Positions 35,918-44,493 of a DNA stretch of 64,000 nucleotides are shown piece after piece. The translations under genes and the position numbers were made by a program. This stretch comes from Gammaproteobacteria bacterium (GTDB lineage: Bacteria; Pseudomonadota; Gammaproteobacteria; Steroidobacterales; Rariloculaceae), in the NCBI GenBank assembly GCA_022819855.1, contig JAJEGN010000012.1, positions 446,746-510,745 of the forward strand, given 5' to 3'. Within the stretch, counting starts at the first letter, position 1. Each line of letters starts with the position of its first letter. The notes beneath the pieces were generated by a model. That model was not told the DNA's origin. It saw only the letters and a list, made by a program, of their open reading frames with translations, and did not search any database.

Positions 35918-37576
35918 ATGTATCCGAGCAGTCACATGCCAGGCATTCGATTCACGTTCGCAGCAGTCGTTGCTGCCGGACTCATTGCCGGATGCAGCAG
36001 CGATTCTCCGGAACCGCAGACACAGTTCGATCCGAATGCCGTTGTCGATCTGACCGACGGATCCGGGAGCATTTCGCTGCTCGCCGCGGTGCGTGGCGGG
36101 CGAATCGAGACCGTGCGCGAAGCGCTGGCGGGCGGTGCGGATGTCAATGCCGAATCGCCGGACGGTACGACGCCGCTCATCGAGGCAGCGGGCGCCCGGC
36201 GCGGCGAGATCGTCGAGCTGCTGCTCGAAACCGGTGCTGAAGTCGATGCAGTCAATCGCTATGGCATGACGGCTCTGCACCTGGCTACCCGCGGTGCAGA
36301 TGCGCGCGCGGTCACGGCCTTGTTGTCGGCGGGCGCCGACCCTGCGATAGCGCTGCCGGAAGGCGAAACCGTGCTCATGGCCGCCGCCAAGAGCGGCAAT
36401 CCTGAAGTTGTGGCGGCACTGCTCGACGCGGAATCGACGACCGCAGGCGGCGCTTACGGCGGCGGCGCGATCGTGCTCAACGAAGTCGACCCGAATGCGA
36501 AAGAAAACTGGTTTGGACAGACGGCGCTGATGCTCGCCGCGGCGGGCAATCATACGCAGGCCATGCAGTTGCTGATCGATGCCGGCGCCGATCCGGACGC
36601 CGAGTCGGCGCGGATCGATGCGCCCGAGATCGAGCCCGACCGCCGCCAGGGCGGTTTCGTCTATGCGCAGATTCCCGAAGGACGCCTGACGGCGCTACAT
36701 TTCGCCGCGCGCGAAGGCCATGTCGAAGCCGTACAGACACTGATCGACGCGGGCGCCAATCTCGATGCGCAGGACAACTACGACACCACGCCGGTGGTCA
36801 TGGCCGTCCTGAATGGCCACCTCGGTGTTGCCGCGACCCTGCTCAATGCCGGCGCCGACCCGAACGTTCAGGATCGCTACGGGCGAACGGCGCTGTTTAC
36901 CGCGACGGATCTGAACACGATGGACGTCAATCCGCGGCCGACCCCGGCGATTACCGGCGACTACACTCCGCTCGACATCGTTCGTCTCGCACTCGAGCAC
37001 GGCGCCGAGGTCGACCTGCCGCTTACCGAAGAAGGCCTGCCGGCGTGGCTTGCCCAGGGCGCGGGGCACAATCCGATGCTGTTCGACGGCGCCACCGCGT
37101 TTTTCCGCGCCGCGATGTCCGCCGATCTCGAGATCATGAATGTGCTGCTCGAAGCCGGCGCCGACCCGAACGTCATGACCGGAGAGCAGCCCTGTGTCGG
37201 CCCCTGTGAAGAGCTGCTGACTTATCTCGGGCCGCCGGGACTGGCCACGCCGTTCATGGCCGCAGCGGGAGTCGGCTGGCGGCACGAAGTCAGCCGGGGC
37301 CGCGAGTCCGATGCCGTTGAGGCGCTGCAGATGCTGCTCGACCTCGGCGCCGACATCAATCAGGCCGATCAGAACGGCGATACGGCGCTGCACGGCGCCG
37401 CCGGGCGACATGCGCCCGCAATCATCGAGTTTCTGGTCGCCAATGGCGCCGACCTGCATGCGCAGAATGAAAAGGGCTGGACGCCGCTCGATATCGCGCT
37501 GGGACAGCCCGATTACAGAATCCCGGAAAACCAGGAAGTCGCCGCATTACTCAGGCGGCTCATGGGCGAGGGTTAG
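35918..37576 (+). CDS. Ankyrin-repeat lipoprotein
   Basis: 552 residues. The start at 35918 has GGAG ~8 nt upstream; a TTG at 35885 is not preferred. Signal with lipobox LIAGC, so the mature protein starts at a lipidated Cys and stays in the envelope. About ten ankyrin repeats follow (TPLIEAAGARRGEIVELLLE, TALHLATRGADARAVTALLS, TALHFAAREGHVEAVQTLID, TALHGAAGRHAPAIIEFLVA). Ankyrin lipoproteins recur with DUF1592/DUF1552 pairs in marine proteobacteria; they probably hold partner proteins at the membrane. Confidence 0.9.
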   Translation: MYPSSHMPGIRFTFAAVVAAGLIAGCSSDSPEPQTQFDPNAVVDLTDGSGSISLLAAVRGGRIETVREALAGGADVNAESPDGTTPLIEAAGARRGEIVELLLETGAEVDAVNRYGMTALHLATRGADARAVTALLSAGADPAIALPEGETVLMAAAKSGNPEVVAALLDAESTTAGGAYGGGAIVLNEVDPNAKENWFGQTALMLAAAGNHTQAMQLLIDAGADPDAESARIDAPEIEPDRRQGGFVYAQIPEGRLTALHFAAREGHVEAVQTLIDAGANLDAQDNYDTTPVVMAVLNGHLGVAATLLNAGADPNVQDRYGRTALFTATDLNTMDVNPRPTPAITGDYTPLDIVRLALEHGAEVDLPLTEEGLPAWLAQGAGHNPMLFDGATAFFRAAMSADLEIMNVLLEAGADPNVMTGEQPCVGPCEELLTYLGPPGLATPFMAAAGVGWRHEVSRGRESDAVEALQMLLDLGADINQADQNGDTALHGAAGRHAPAIIEFLVANGADLHAQNEKGWTPLDIALGQPDYRIPENQEVAALLRRLMGEG

Positions 37577-37742
37577 CGAGACGTCAAACGACACCCGTCG
37601 GGCTGCAACTCGCTGGCCCTCCGATTCGCCGTGGCATCAGTGGCCGGTTTGGCGTGGAATACGCAGTCTGGCCGTCGAACGGCAGCGCCATGAGGCCGAC
37701 GTTCGTAATTCAGGGTGAACAAGAACTACTGCGGCAACAAGA

Positions 37743-38084
37743 TCATTCGTTGTTGCGAGTCAGGTAGGCGACAAGCGCTTCGAGCTCCGAGTCGGAGATT
37801 TCCGTCGGCCGAAACGGCGCCATGCCGTTCGTCCAGGTGCGCAGAGTGGCGGTGATGTATTCCGGTGTGAGATTCGTGCGCTCGGTCAGCAGCGCGGGCA
37901 GTTCGCCCTGATACCGTGCCTCGAGTACGAACGTTCCGCCTTTCTGCACGCCGGCGCCGTGGCAGTACTCGCACTTGTCGATATAGATCCTTTCGCCCAG
38001 TTCGAGTGCCGAGTCCTGCGCTGCTGCGCCGCCATACGCGAAGGGCAGGATCAGCAGTGAAGCGATTGCGGTAACTCTGCTCAT
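37743..38084 (-). CDS. Secreted monohaem cytochrome c (PchC-like)
   Basis: 113 residues: signal peptide (1-~22), haem site CEYCH (Cys38, Cys41, His42) and a candidate axial Met in TNGMAPFRPTE. It overlaps the upstream flavoprotein gene by ATGA, so the pair is translationally coupled. By family it would take electrons from that flavoprotein, as PchC does from PchF in p-cresol methylhydroxylase. It is a paralogue of the cytochrome at 14240, sharing YISA/YITATLR-N-G-N-MPF layout in its C-terminal half. Confidence 0.9.
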   Translation of the reverse strand: MSRVTAIASLLILPFAYGGAAAQDSALELGERIYIDKCEYCHGAGVQKGGTFVLEARYQGELPALLTERTNLTPEYITATLRTWTNGMAPFRPTEISDSELEALVAYLTRNNE

Positions 38085-39661
38085 GCCCGATCCTCCCGGT
38101 AGCGACTTGGCCAGATGCCGCTCTTGCCCGGCGCCAGGATGCCATTGGGATCCAGGGTGTCCTTGAGCGTCTCGAAAAAGCGCATCAAGGCGTGATCGTT
38201 CCAGGCATACGCGGCGGCGGCCTCATCGGCGAACGGTGTCGGTGCGCGATACTCGCCATAGCCGAGCTTGCCGGCCTCTTCGATCAGCATTCTCGCCATC
38301 TCAATCGAGCGGGCGTTGGCTTCCGGATCGTCGCGGACGACCGGCGCAGCGCCGAGCGCGATCAGCCCCCAGGGAGAGTGGTTGTGCAATGCGCCGCCGA
38401 TGTAGCGCCGGCCGTATTGCCGGTAAACCCGGTCGTAGACTTCGCGAAACTCCCAATAGGCCTGGCCGTCAAACGGCAGGACCATCGAGATGAATGCGCC
38501 GCCGTGGTTCCAGAGCGGCGTCTCCTGAAACGAGGGGATGCCGGCGAGCATCTTGTGGCGGCTCTCCCAGTTGTCCTGGTCATCGTACGGTGCGGTGAAT
38601 TTCTCGGTTTCGTAGTTCGCGCCCGGAATTGCTACGTTGAATTCGTCCTGAATCTCTTCCCAGTTCGCCTCGACGGCGCGGTCGTATCCGTAGAGCCCGA
38701 GGCGAAAGCTCCAGCCCGGCAGCCGTGGGGGTCCGCCGCCAGGACCGCCCGGCCCACCCGGACCACCCGGTGGCCCGCCCATCGGGGCAGCTACCGGCGC
38801 CTCGGCCCAAGGATCGCGTCCCGGAACGTGTGGACCGAGACTTACGGCGTTGTTGATCGCGCCGCCGAGCCTGAGTTTTCTGAGCGTATCGATCATCGGC
38901 ACGATGTCTTCGTTGTTCGGGGCGATGACCAGGCTCGAACGAAAAGCCGGTGGATGCGGGATCAGGCGCACACCGACCTTCGTAACGATGCCGTAGTTCG
39001 ATTGCGAGAACATGCCCTGTACGTGCGGACCCAGGCCGTAGGGATACTGGGCCCAGGCGCCCGAACCCTCCACCGCTGCCATGCCGGTCCGGATGACTTC
39101 ACCCGTCGGCAGCACGACCTCCAGGCCGCTCAGCGCCCGGTAGCGGTCGCCGTTGAGGCCGTAGCCGACGCCGCGTTCGAGACCGATCGCGACGATGCTC
39201 GAGTAGGCCGGGGAAGGCCCGTCAACCCAAAGCCTGAGTCCGCGGCGCTGAATTTCCTGCCAAAGCTCGTACTGACTGACTCCTGGTTCCACGATGGCCG
39301 TGGCGTTCGTCTCGTTCAGTTCCAGGATGCGGTTCATGCGTTTCAGGTCGATGATGAGCGACCCGGCAACGCGTGTTTCCGTGCCGCCATAACCGAAATT
39401 CTTGCCCGTCGAGAACGCCCAGGTTGGAATCCCGTAGTCGTTCGCGACCCGCAGCACGCCCTGCACATGCTCGACCGTGTGCGGCGCCACGGCCGCTGAA
39501 GGGATCGGTTCGTCGTCTGTTCCCTGCAGCGGCGAGTACGGGTCGCGGTAGGTGTCGATATGGGCATCGCTGGTGAACACCCAGTCTTCTCCGACGACCT
39601 CGCGCAGCTCGGCAATCGCGCCGTCAAAATCCTGTTGCGAGAGTCCTGCGGGTAGCGGCAT
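38081..39661 (-). CDS. VAO/PCMH-family flavoprotein (4-cresol-dehydrogenase-like), intact
   Basis: 526 residues, full length for the family. N-terminal FAD domain: FSTGKNFGYGGTETRV, DLKRMNRILELNETNA, AIVEPGVSQYELWQEI, GLERGVGYGLNGDRY, then the C-terminal substrate domain and the end motif LDPNGILAPGKSGIWPSRY. It would oxidise a para-alkyl or hydroxymethyl phenol and give electrons to the coupled cytochrome. A Pro/Gly tract (~295-313, GGPPGGPGGPGGPGGGPP) is inserted in the middle, not a normal family feature and probably an exposed loop. No export signal is seen, as for PchF, which travels with its cytochrome. Substrate is unknown. Confidence 0.88.
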   Translation of the reverse strand: MPLPAGLSQQDFDGAIAELREVVGEDWVFTSDAHIDTYRDPYSPLQGTDDEPIPSAAVAPHTVEHVQGVLRVANDYGIPTWAFSTGKNFGYGGTETRVAGSLIIDLKRMNRILELNETNATAIVEPGVSQYELWQEIQRRGLRLWVDGPSPAYSSIVAIGLERGVGYGLNGDRYRALSGLEVVLPTGEVIRTGMAAVEGSGAWAQYPYGLGPHVQGMFSQSNYGIVTKVGVRLIPHPPAFRSSLVIAPNNEDIVPMIDTLRKLRLGGAINNAVSLGPHVPGRDPWAEAPVAAPMGGPPGGPGGPGGPGGGPPRLPGWSFRLGLYGYDRAVEANWEEIQDEFNVAIPGANYETEKFTAPYDDQDNWESRHKMLAGIPSFQETPLWNHGGAFISMVLPFDGQAYWEFREVYDRVYRQYGRRYIGGALHNHSPWGLIALGAAPVVRDDPEANARSIEMARMLIEEAGKLGYGEYRAPTPFADEAAAAYAWNDHALMRFFETLKDTLDPNGILAPGKSGIWPSRYREDRA

Positions 39662-39756
39662 TGTTCTGATCCTTTGCTGAGGTGTTCGCTTCTGTTGCGG
39701 AGTTCGACTTTGTTACGAGGTGTGCCGTATGAAGCTGAATCAAGCGTTCCGGGGGG

Positions 39757-40329
39757 TCAGGCGCGAATCGGCGCGATAACCCAGGCGGCAAGTTGGGTCG
39801 GGCCGTGCCGATCGCTCGTCGGTCCCGGTGCCACGCGGGACGCTTGCCACGGACTGCTCGTCAAGTAGAGATCGACGAGGTTTTCAAGTTCGCTCGCCAA
39901 GGCAAATTCCGACGGCAGCGACGAGTACATTGACCGACTAACCGTCTCGCGCCCCGTTTCACCATCGATCGAGATGTCGAGCCGCCCGACCTGCCGGTAG
40001 CCGACATCGCGGGCGAACGCGCGCATGACTTCTAAGTCGAGATCCGAGGTGAACCCGGCAATTACGGTCGATCTGTCGAGACAGGCGCCGCGCAACGAAT
40101 CGAACCAGACCCGGGTCAGGTCTCCACGAATCGAAAGGCACTGTACTCCCGACGCACGAGCGACCCGCGACAGGCCTTCGTCAGCGCCGATCCGCTCGTC
40201 CACCACGATGGTGTCGAACGGGAGCCGCACCTGTCCGGCCGCGGCAGCGAGGGGATGTGCAAGTATCGGCACCGACACCGATGCCGCGCTTTTCACCAGA
40301 AACTGGCGTCTGTCGATCATGTCGCTCAT
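39757..40329 (-). CDS. Tat-signal hypothetical protein
   Basis: 190 residues starting at the ATG at 40329 (another at 40320). The start has a twin-arginine signal (DRRQFLVKSAASVSVPIL). The rest reads as a small alpha/beta protein with FDTIVVDERIGADEGLSRV and STVIAGFTSDLDLEVMRAFA; I do not recognise a family. It precedes the flavoprotein/cytochrome pair by 95 nt on the same strand and probably belongs to that transcript, so it may be an assembly factor or extra component of the oxidase. Confidence 0.7.
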   Translation of the reverse strand: MSDMIDRRQFLVKSAASVSVPILAHPLAAAAGQVRLPFDTIVVDERIGADEGLSRVARASGVQCLSIRGDLTRVWFDSLRGACLDRSTVIAGFTSDLDLEVMRAFARDVGYRQVGRLDISIDGETGRETVSRSMYSSLPSEFALASELENLVDLYLTSSPWQASRVAPGPTSDRHGPTQLAAWVIAPIRA

Positions 40330-40414
40330 CGCTGTACGCAATTCTCCACTCGTTTATTCAGCCGGACCGGAGCCGTCAAAGCTCTCCAGGCACACCGTAG
40401 ACAGCAGTTCCGTT

Positions 40415-40454
40415 GAGTATACAACTTGACACTCGTAAAGTTAATCACTAGATT
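40415..40454 (+). promoter_or_regulatory. Operator/promoter site 2, upstream of the tetR gene
   Basis: Core ACTTGAC-ACTC-GTAAAGT (40424-40441) within a block beginning GAGTATACAAC and ending TCACTAG. It is the best match to site 1 (about 31 of 37 positions equal). A consensus-like promoter overlaps it: TTGACA (40426-40431), 17-nt spacer, TAGATT (40449-40454), reading rightward toward a gene remnant and the tetR gene. It can also repress the leftward Tat/flavoprotein operon. Autoregulation by the TetR protein is the simplest reading. Confidence 0.75.
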
Positions 40455-40589
40455 TCCACCGTTCAGATCGAGCCCAACGCAGCGTTCGAGCGTACATTCG
40501 TGAACACGGGCGGCAGCCTGATGCTGCACGCGGACGGCATTGAGGAACTGAACCCGATCTGCGCCAATGTAATTGAGCTCGACGTTTAG
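40452..40589 (+). pseudogene. Short coding remnant downstream of operator site 2
   Basis: A 45-codon open stretch with protein-like composition ends in TAG: segments TVQIEPNAAFERTFVNTGG and ADGIEELNPICANVIELDV look like the C-terminal end of a larger protein, but no start codon with a ribosome binding site precedes it and the family is not recognised. It lies immediately after a consensus promoter with operator, so it may be the tail of a deleted regulon member. A small true gene from the GTG at 40500 is the alternative. Confidence 0.4.
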
Positions 40590-40680
40590 AGTGCTTCGAA
40601 CTTGCGCGCAGGCTGGACAAGCGTCGCGTTATAATTGTCTAAAGTACTGATTGTTAGATTGTCTCGAACAGGAAGAGTCC

Positions 40681-41328
40681 TTGACCCAGCCCGCCGTTCG
40701 TTCGAAGTCCGCAGCCGCGTTGCGCGACGGCCCCTCAACGCGAAAGCGAATCCTTGAGGCCGCGCTGAAGGCCTTCGCGCGTCACGGCTTCGAAGGCGTC
40801 TCCTTACGCACCATCGCCGACGAGGCCGGAATCAATCACCAGCTCATTGGCCACCACTTCGGATCGAAACAGGATCTGTGGAACGCGGCACTCGAGGCGC
40901 GTTTCGACGATTTTCAGGAATTCCATGAGGCATTGAGCGTCGCAAGCGATCTTCCCGACCCGCGAGAGCAGTTCCGGCACTGCGTAAAGACGATCGTCGA
41001 GTTTACGATCGCCTCCCCGGACATCCCGTGCATTCACTACCACGAGGCCCTGATCAACCGCTCGGCCGAGAAGAACTCGGACCGCTATCAACGGCTCCTC
41101 GAACAGCAGGTGACGCGATACCGCACTCTGACTGATCGACTACTGACTCAGCTACAGGACACCGGCGTCATCGCGCAGATGCCCGTCGACGATTTCCGCT
41201 ACGTATTTCAGGGCGCCATCCTGCACCGCATCATCGTCGCGAAAGAGAGCGAGCACTTTTCAGGAATGCCGATCGAGGATCTCGTCGACGCGCATACCGA
41301 TGCGATCGTCAGGAGTTTCACCAGGTAG
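40681..41328 (+). CDS. TetR-family transcriptional regulator
   Basis: 215 residues from a TTG at 40681 with AGGAAG 6 nt upstream; a TTG at 40651 gives 10 more residues. The N-terminal HTH is complete: TRKRILEAALKAFARHGFEGV, here as RILEAALKAFARHGFEGV, then SLRTIADEAGINHQLIGHHFG, that is IADEAGINHQLIGHHFGSK. The C-terminal ligand domain is not recognised. Three similar palindromes in the neighbourhood (31886, 34440, 40415) have the size and shape of TetR operators, and no other regulator of this kind is near, so it probably governs the 31977-40329 genes. Confidence 0.92.
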   Translation: MTQPAVRSKSAAALRDGPSTRKRILEAALKAFARHGFEGVSLRTIADEAGINHQLIGHHFGSKQDLWNAALEARFDDFQEFHEALSVASDLPDPREQFRHCVKTIVEFTIASPDIPCIHYHEALINRSAEKNSDRYQRLLEQQVTRYRTLTDRLLTQLQDTGVIAQMPVDDFRYVFQGAILHRIIVAKESEHFSGMPIEDLVDAHTDAIVRSFTR

Positions 41329-41444
41329 TAGCCAACCGCGTTCCGCAGCTTCGGGAAGCAAGCGCCGATCGGCCAGCGCTTCCATTACGGCCTTCACACC
41401 GGTCGCGGACAGCCTCTTTCAGTTTCGCGGCGCCGCACGTCAGA

Positions 41445-41870
41445 TCACTGAGCGCCTACCACCCTGCCGGGGCCAAAGGCTTCGACCATATAGGTATCTT
41501 CCAGCGCCACAACCTGGTGCTCTGCATAGGATTCGATAACGAACACGTCCCCCGGCTCCATAATGACATCGCCGTCGGAGGTCATCGCCCGCAATCGACC
41601 GCTGATGACGACGAGCAGTTCTTCCTCGGGATGATTGTGGTGCGGTGACATTGCGCCTTCCTGAAGGTATGTCTGCGATAGCAGAACGGTCTGCGCCCTC
41701 ACGCCCTTGACCTGAATCAGATCGCCGAGATTGTTTACCGGGATGTCTGCCTCCCTGTACACCGTCGCCTGCGGCGGCACGATCTGCGCCATCCGGCCCT
41801 GCTGGGCGTAGATGGCCATACTGCCTATGCCGACACAGGCCAGAGTTGCGATCAGGGCGTACTTTTTCAT
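41445..41870 (-). CDS. Secreted cupin-domain protein
   Basis: 141 residues: signal peptide (1-~22), then a cupin barrel with metal ligands in MSPHHNHPEEELLVVISG (His, His, Glu) and the second motif EPGDVFVIESYAEHQVV (His). AGGAGG precedes the ATG. Small periplasmic cupins can bind metal or act as isomerases or dioxygenases; the role here is unknown. It faces the tetR gene tail to tail across 116 nt. Confidence 0.88.
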   Translation of the reverse strand: MKKYALIATLACVGIGSMAIYAQQGRMAQIVPPQATVYREADIPVNNLGDLIQVKGVRAQTVLLSQTYLQEGAMSPHHNHPEEELLVVISGRLRAMTSDGDVIMEPGDVFVIESYAEHQVVALEDTYMVEAFGPGRVVGAQ

Positions 41871-42134
41871 TTAAGCCTCCTGCGATCCCGGGGATTCGAG
41901 CGTCGTTTCCATTGAACCCCGGAACGTGTACCTCAGTCCACAGCGCTCAATGGTCGTGAGGAACGGGGACACCGCGATGCCGGCGTGCATCCAGGGCGCC
42001 AACTTCAGGTTTCCGCATGACTCCCTCGCGCCCATGCGCGCTAAATGCCCGCAAGTCTGGACGAAGGGTACCTGACCCGGCTCATTGAAGATAAGCGGGT
42101 CGTGCCGGGTCAGATCATCGGCGGCGCCGAACTG

Positions 42135-42368
42135 TTATTCGGCTGAGTCGCCCTCGCCTTCGTCGGCTGACTCTTCGCCGTCCTCATCACCGTCGTCTGA
42201 CGACTCATCCGCACCTTCCTCGGCCGGCGCTTCCTCCGCGGCTTCCTCGACCTGGCCGGCCTCTTCGGCTTCCGCGGCTTCACCTTCCTGAGCCCATGAA
42301 GCGGTTGGCAAGGCGAAGGCCATCGCAATCAGGCAGAAAAAGTACGGCAAATGGAGCAGTCGTCTCAT
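42135..42368 (-). CDS. Small secreted, extremely acidic low-complexity protein
   Basis: 77 residues: a signal peptide (~1-26, ending PTASWAQ) and a mature part made almost only of Glu, Ala, Asp, Gly and Ser (for example EEAAEEAPAEEGADESSDDG). GGGAGG precedes the ATG by 8 nt, supporting a real gene. The mature chain should be disordered and strongly negative, perhaps binding cations or basic partners. No family is recognised. Confidence 0.65.
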   Translation of the reverse strand: MRRLLHLPYFFCLIAMAFALPTASWAQEGEAAEAEEAGQVEEAAEEAPAEEGADESSDDGDEDGEESADEGEGDSAE

Positions 42369-42523
42369 CGTTCGTCCTCCCGGCGCGTTTGTCGCGCTCT
42401 ACTTATCGGCGGCATGAGGTCGCAGAACGCAACCCACGATATGCCGCGTCAACCATTGTAACTGAAGGACGCGGCTTATCATCGCGCCCACTTTGTAAAA
42501 TGGCGCCTGGAATGGGAGGCAAC

Positions 42524-42766
42524 ATGTCCGAACACGAAAGAACTTACTGGTTTGCAGCCAAATCCTACGGTTTGGGTTGGACATTGCCGATCACATGGCA
42601 AGGCTGGTTGGCTGTGCTTGCATACCTCATGCTGCTCATCAGCACGCTGATCGTTGCGTCAACGGACTATCGTTGGCCCCTTGTCGCGATATTTACGTTA
42701 GCTCTTGTGGCCATAGTCGTCTGGAAGGGCGAGAAACCGCTGCGCTGGCGTTGGCGCGGCAAGTAG
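42524..42766 (+). CDS. Small inner-membrane protein, unknown
   Basis: 80 residues from the ATG at 42524, which follows GGGAGG by 4 nt. The chain is MSEHERTYWFAAKSYGLGW, then two membrane helices (~26-44 and ~51-67) and a basic tail ending RWRWRGK. It is divergent from the acidic protein gene and 36 nt ahead of the SulP gene, so it may be co-transcribed with the transporter. The family is seen as small hypothetical membrane proteins. Confidence 0.7.
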   Translation: MSEHERTYWFAAKSYGLGWTLPITWQGWLAVLAYLMLLISTLIVASTDYRWPLVAIFTLALVAIVVWKGEKPLRWRWRGK

Positions 42767-42802
42767 CTTCCTCGCGCATCCCGGGACGATGGAAGGTCGC
42801 GA

Positions 42803-44374
42803 ATGCTGAGCGGTCTGCGCAACGAAAAGAGGCCGCCTTACGAGCGTGCGACCTTCTGGGCGGATCTCAGGGCGGGCATCACTCTCACGGCGTCGTTTGT
42901 GCCGACCGCCATGGCGCTCGGCGTCATCTCCGGCATGGGGCCTCTGGCGGGGCTCTGGTGCGGTTGTTTCGTCGGGATCATCTCCGCAGTCTTCGGCGGT
43001 ACACGCGCTCTCGTAAGCGGTCCGAGTGCCGCCCTCGCGGTCATCACGGCGACGCTCCTTACCGGCAACGGGTTCAGCCTGCCGGAACTGGCCGTCATCA
43101 TCGTCATGGCCGGCGCCATCCAGATCAGCCTCGGCCTTGCCGGGGTCGGTCGCTTCGTGTCGTACATGCCGCAGATCGTGCTGATCGGGTTCATGTCGGG
43201 CATCGGCGTGCTGCTCCTCTGGACGCAGGCGACGAACCTGCTGCGACTGGGCATGGACGACCTTGCCGTTGCCGCCGTCTGCCTCGTCCTGCTTGCCGCG
43301 TGGCCGGCCAGGGCGGGCAAATACCTGCCGCCGGCGCTCGCCGTTATCGCGATCGGCTGGGTCATGTCGCTTTACATGCCGGGCGTCGAGCAGCTTGGAC
43401 CGGTTCCGGTGGGGCTGCCGGTCCCGGTGCTCGAGATGCCGTCGCTCGAATTCCTGCCGCAAGCCGTGGGGCCGGCCGTGCTCGTCGCGCTCATCAGCTC
43501 GATCTACACGCTGATGTGGTCGCTCATCGCCGACAGCTTCACCGGCGCCCAGCACAATCCGAACCGCGAGCTGTTCGGGCTCGGCCTCGGGAACCTCGCC
43601 GCCGGGATCGTCGGCGTCATGCCGGGCAGCGGGACCATCGCGACGATGACTTCGCGCCGCTTCGGCGGGAAAACCGTCGTCGCGGGCATCATCTGCCTGG
43701 TCATCATCGTGGCGCTGATCCTGGGCTTCGGCGCCTATGTCGCGCCGATTCCGCTTGCGGCGCTGTCCGCCATCGTCATCGTCGTCGGCTGGAAGCTCAT
43801 CGATTTTCCGTTCCTGCGGAAGGTGCCGAGCATGGACCCGCGACACTCCACGGTCATGCTGCTGATCATGGGCGTGACCATCTTCGTGGATCCGCTCTTC
43901 GCCATCGTCTTCGGCGTCATCGCCGCGAACATCGTCAGCGCCACGCATCTGGAAAGACTGGAACAGGACAGCGTGATCTCCACCCCGCTGCTCGACTCGA
44001 CTTTCGGCGTCGACGCCGACACCTGGTCGGCGCGGGTCGGGTACCTGGCCTTTCGCGGCTCGTTCACCGTGTCTTCATCGCGCAAGCTGACCCGCATGAT
44101 CACCGACGACATCCGCGATCACGAAGTCGTGATCTTCGACCTTTCCGATGCCACGCATTTCGACGACAGCGCATCGCACCTGCTCGCCCTGCTCGCGGAC
44201 CGTGCGAAACAGACAGGCACCGAGATCGTCGTCTTCGGCGTGACCGACCCCATCCGCATGCCCCTCTTCGCCTTCGGCTTCCTCGACCGGATCCCCGAAG
44301 CCCGGATCGTGAAGACGCAGAAGGAAGCGAGGGAGCTGGCCTGGTCGCTGGTGGTGGCGTCCGGTCGCGCATAG
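42803..44374 (+). CDS. SulP-family anion transporter with STAS domain
   Basis: 523 residues: a membrane part of 10-14 helices (SGPSAALAVITATLLTG with the SulP SGPS motif, ALISSIYTLMWSLIADSF, GVMPGSGTIATM) and a cytoplasmic STAS domain from ~415 (RVGYLAFRGSFTVSSS, VVIFDLSDATHFDDSASHLL). SulP proteins carry sulfate, bicarbonate or dicarboxylates. The sulfatase gene 570 nt downstream suggests sulfate, but the family is broad. Start at the ATG at 42803. Confidence 0.9.
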   Translation: MLSGLRNEKRPPYERATFWADLRAGITLTASFVPTAMALGVISGMGPLAGLWCGCFVGIISAVFGGTRALVSGPSAALAVITATLLTGNGFSLPELAVIIVMAGAIQISLGLAGVGRFVSYMPQIVLIGFMSGIGVLLLWTQATNLLRLGMDDLAVAAVCLVLLAAWPARAGKYLPPALAVIAIGWVMSLYMPGVEQLGPVPVGLPVPVLEMPSLEFLPQAVGPAVLVALISSIYTLMWSLIADSFTGAQHNPNRELFGLGLGNLAAGIVGVMPGSGTIATMTSRRFGGKTVVAGIICLVIIVALILGFGAYVAPIPLAALSAIVIVVGWKLIDFPFLRKVPSMDPRHSTVMLLIMGVTIFVDPLFAIVFGVIAANIVSATHLERLEQDSVISTPLLDSTFGVDADTWSARVGYLAFRGSFTVSSSRKLTRMITDDIRDHEVVIFDLSDATHFDDSASHLLALLADRAKQTGTEIVVFGVTDPIRMPLFAFGFLDRIPEARIVKTQKEARELAWSLVVASGRA

Positions 44375-44421
44375 CAGCGTCAGATTGATCGGAACGCCCC
44401 GGTTCGACAGGGAGCCTGCGC

Positions 44422-44493
44422 CTATTCCACTGCTCGTTGGCGTAGCGTGCTATCCAGATCGGCACGCACCGGCGCTGAAAGACGCCATTTCAA
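44422..44493 (-). pseudogene. ParE-like toxin remnant (N-terminal 23 codons)
   Basis: A TTG start overlapping the stop of the antitoxin-like gene opens a frame reading as the start of a ParE/RelE-type toxin (WRLSAPVRADLD), but it ends at TAG after 23 codons. Overlap and order (antitoxin then toxin) fit a type II pair. Toxin sequence beyond this point was not found, so it is likely a decayed gene. Recognition rests on a short stretch and is tentative. Confidence 0.45.

Noticed and set aside
42577..44388. 603-codon plus-strand frame overlapping SulP
   Set aside because: The other plus frame encodes SulP with SGPS motif and STAS domain; this one is Arg/His-rich noise.
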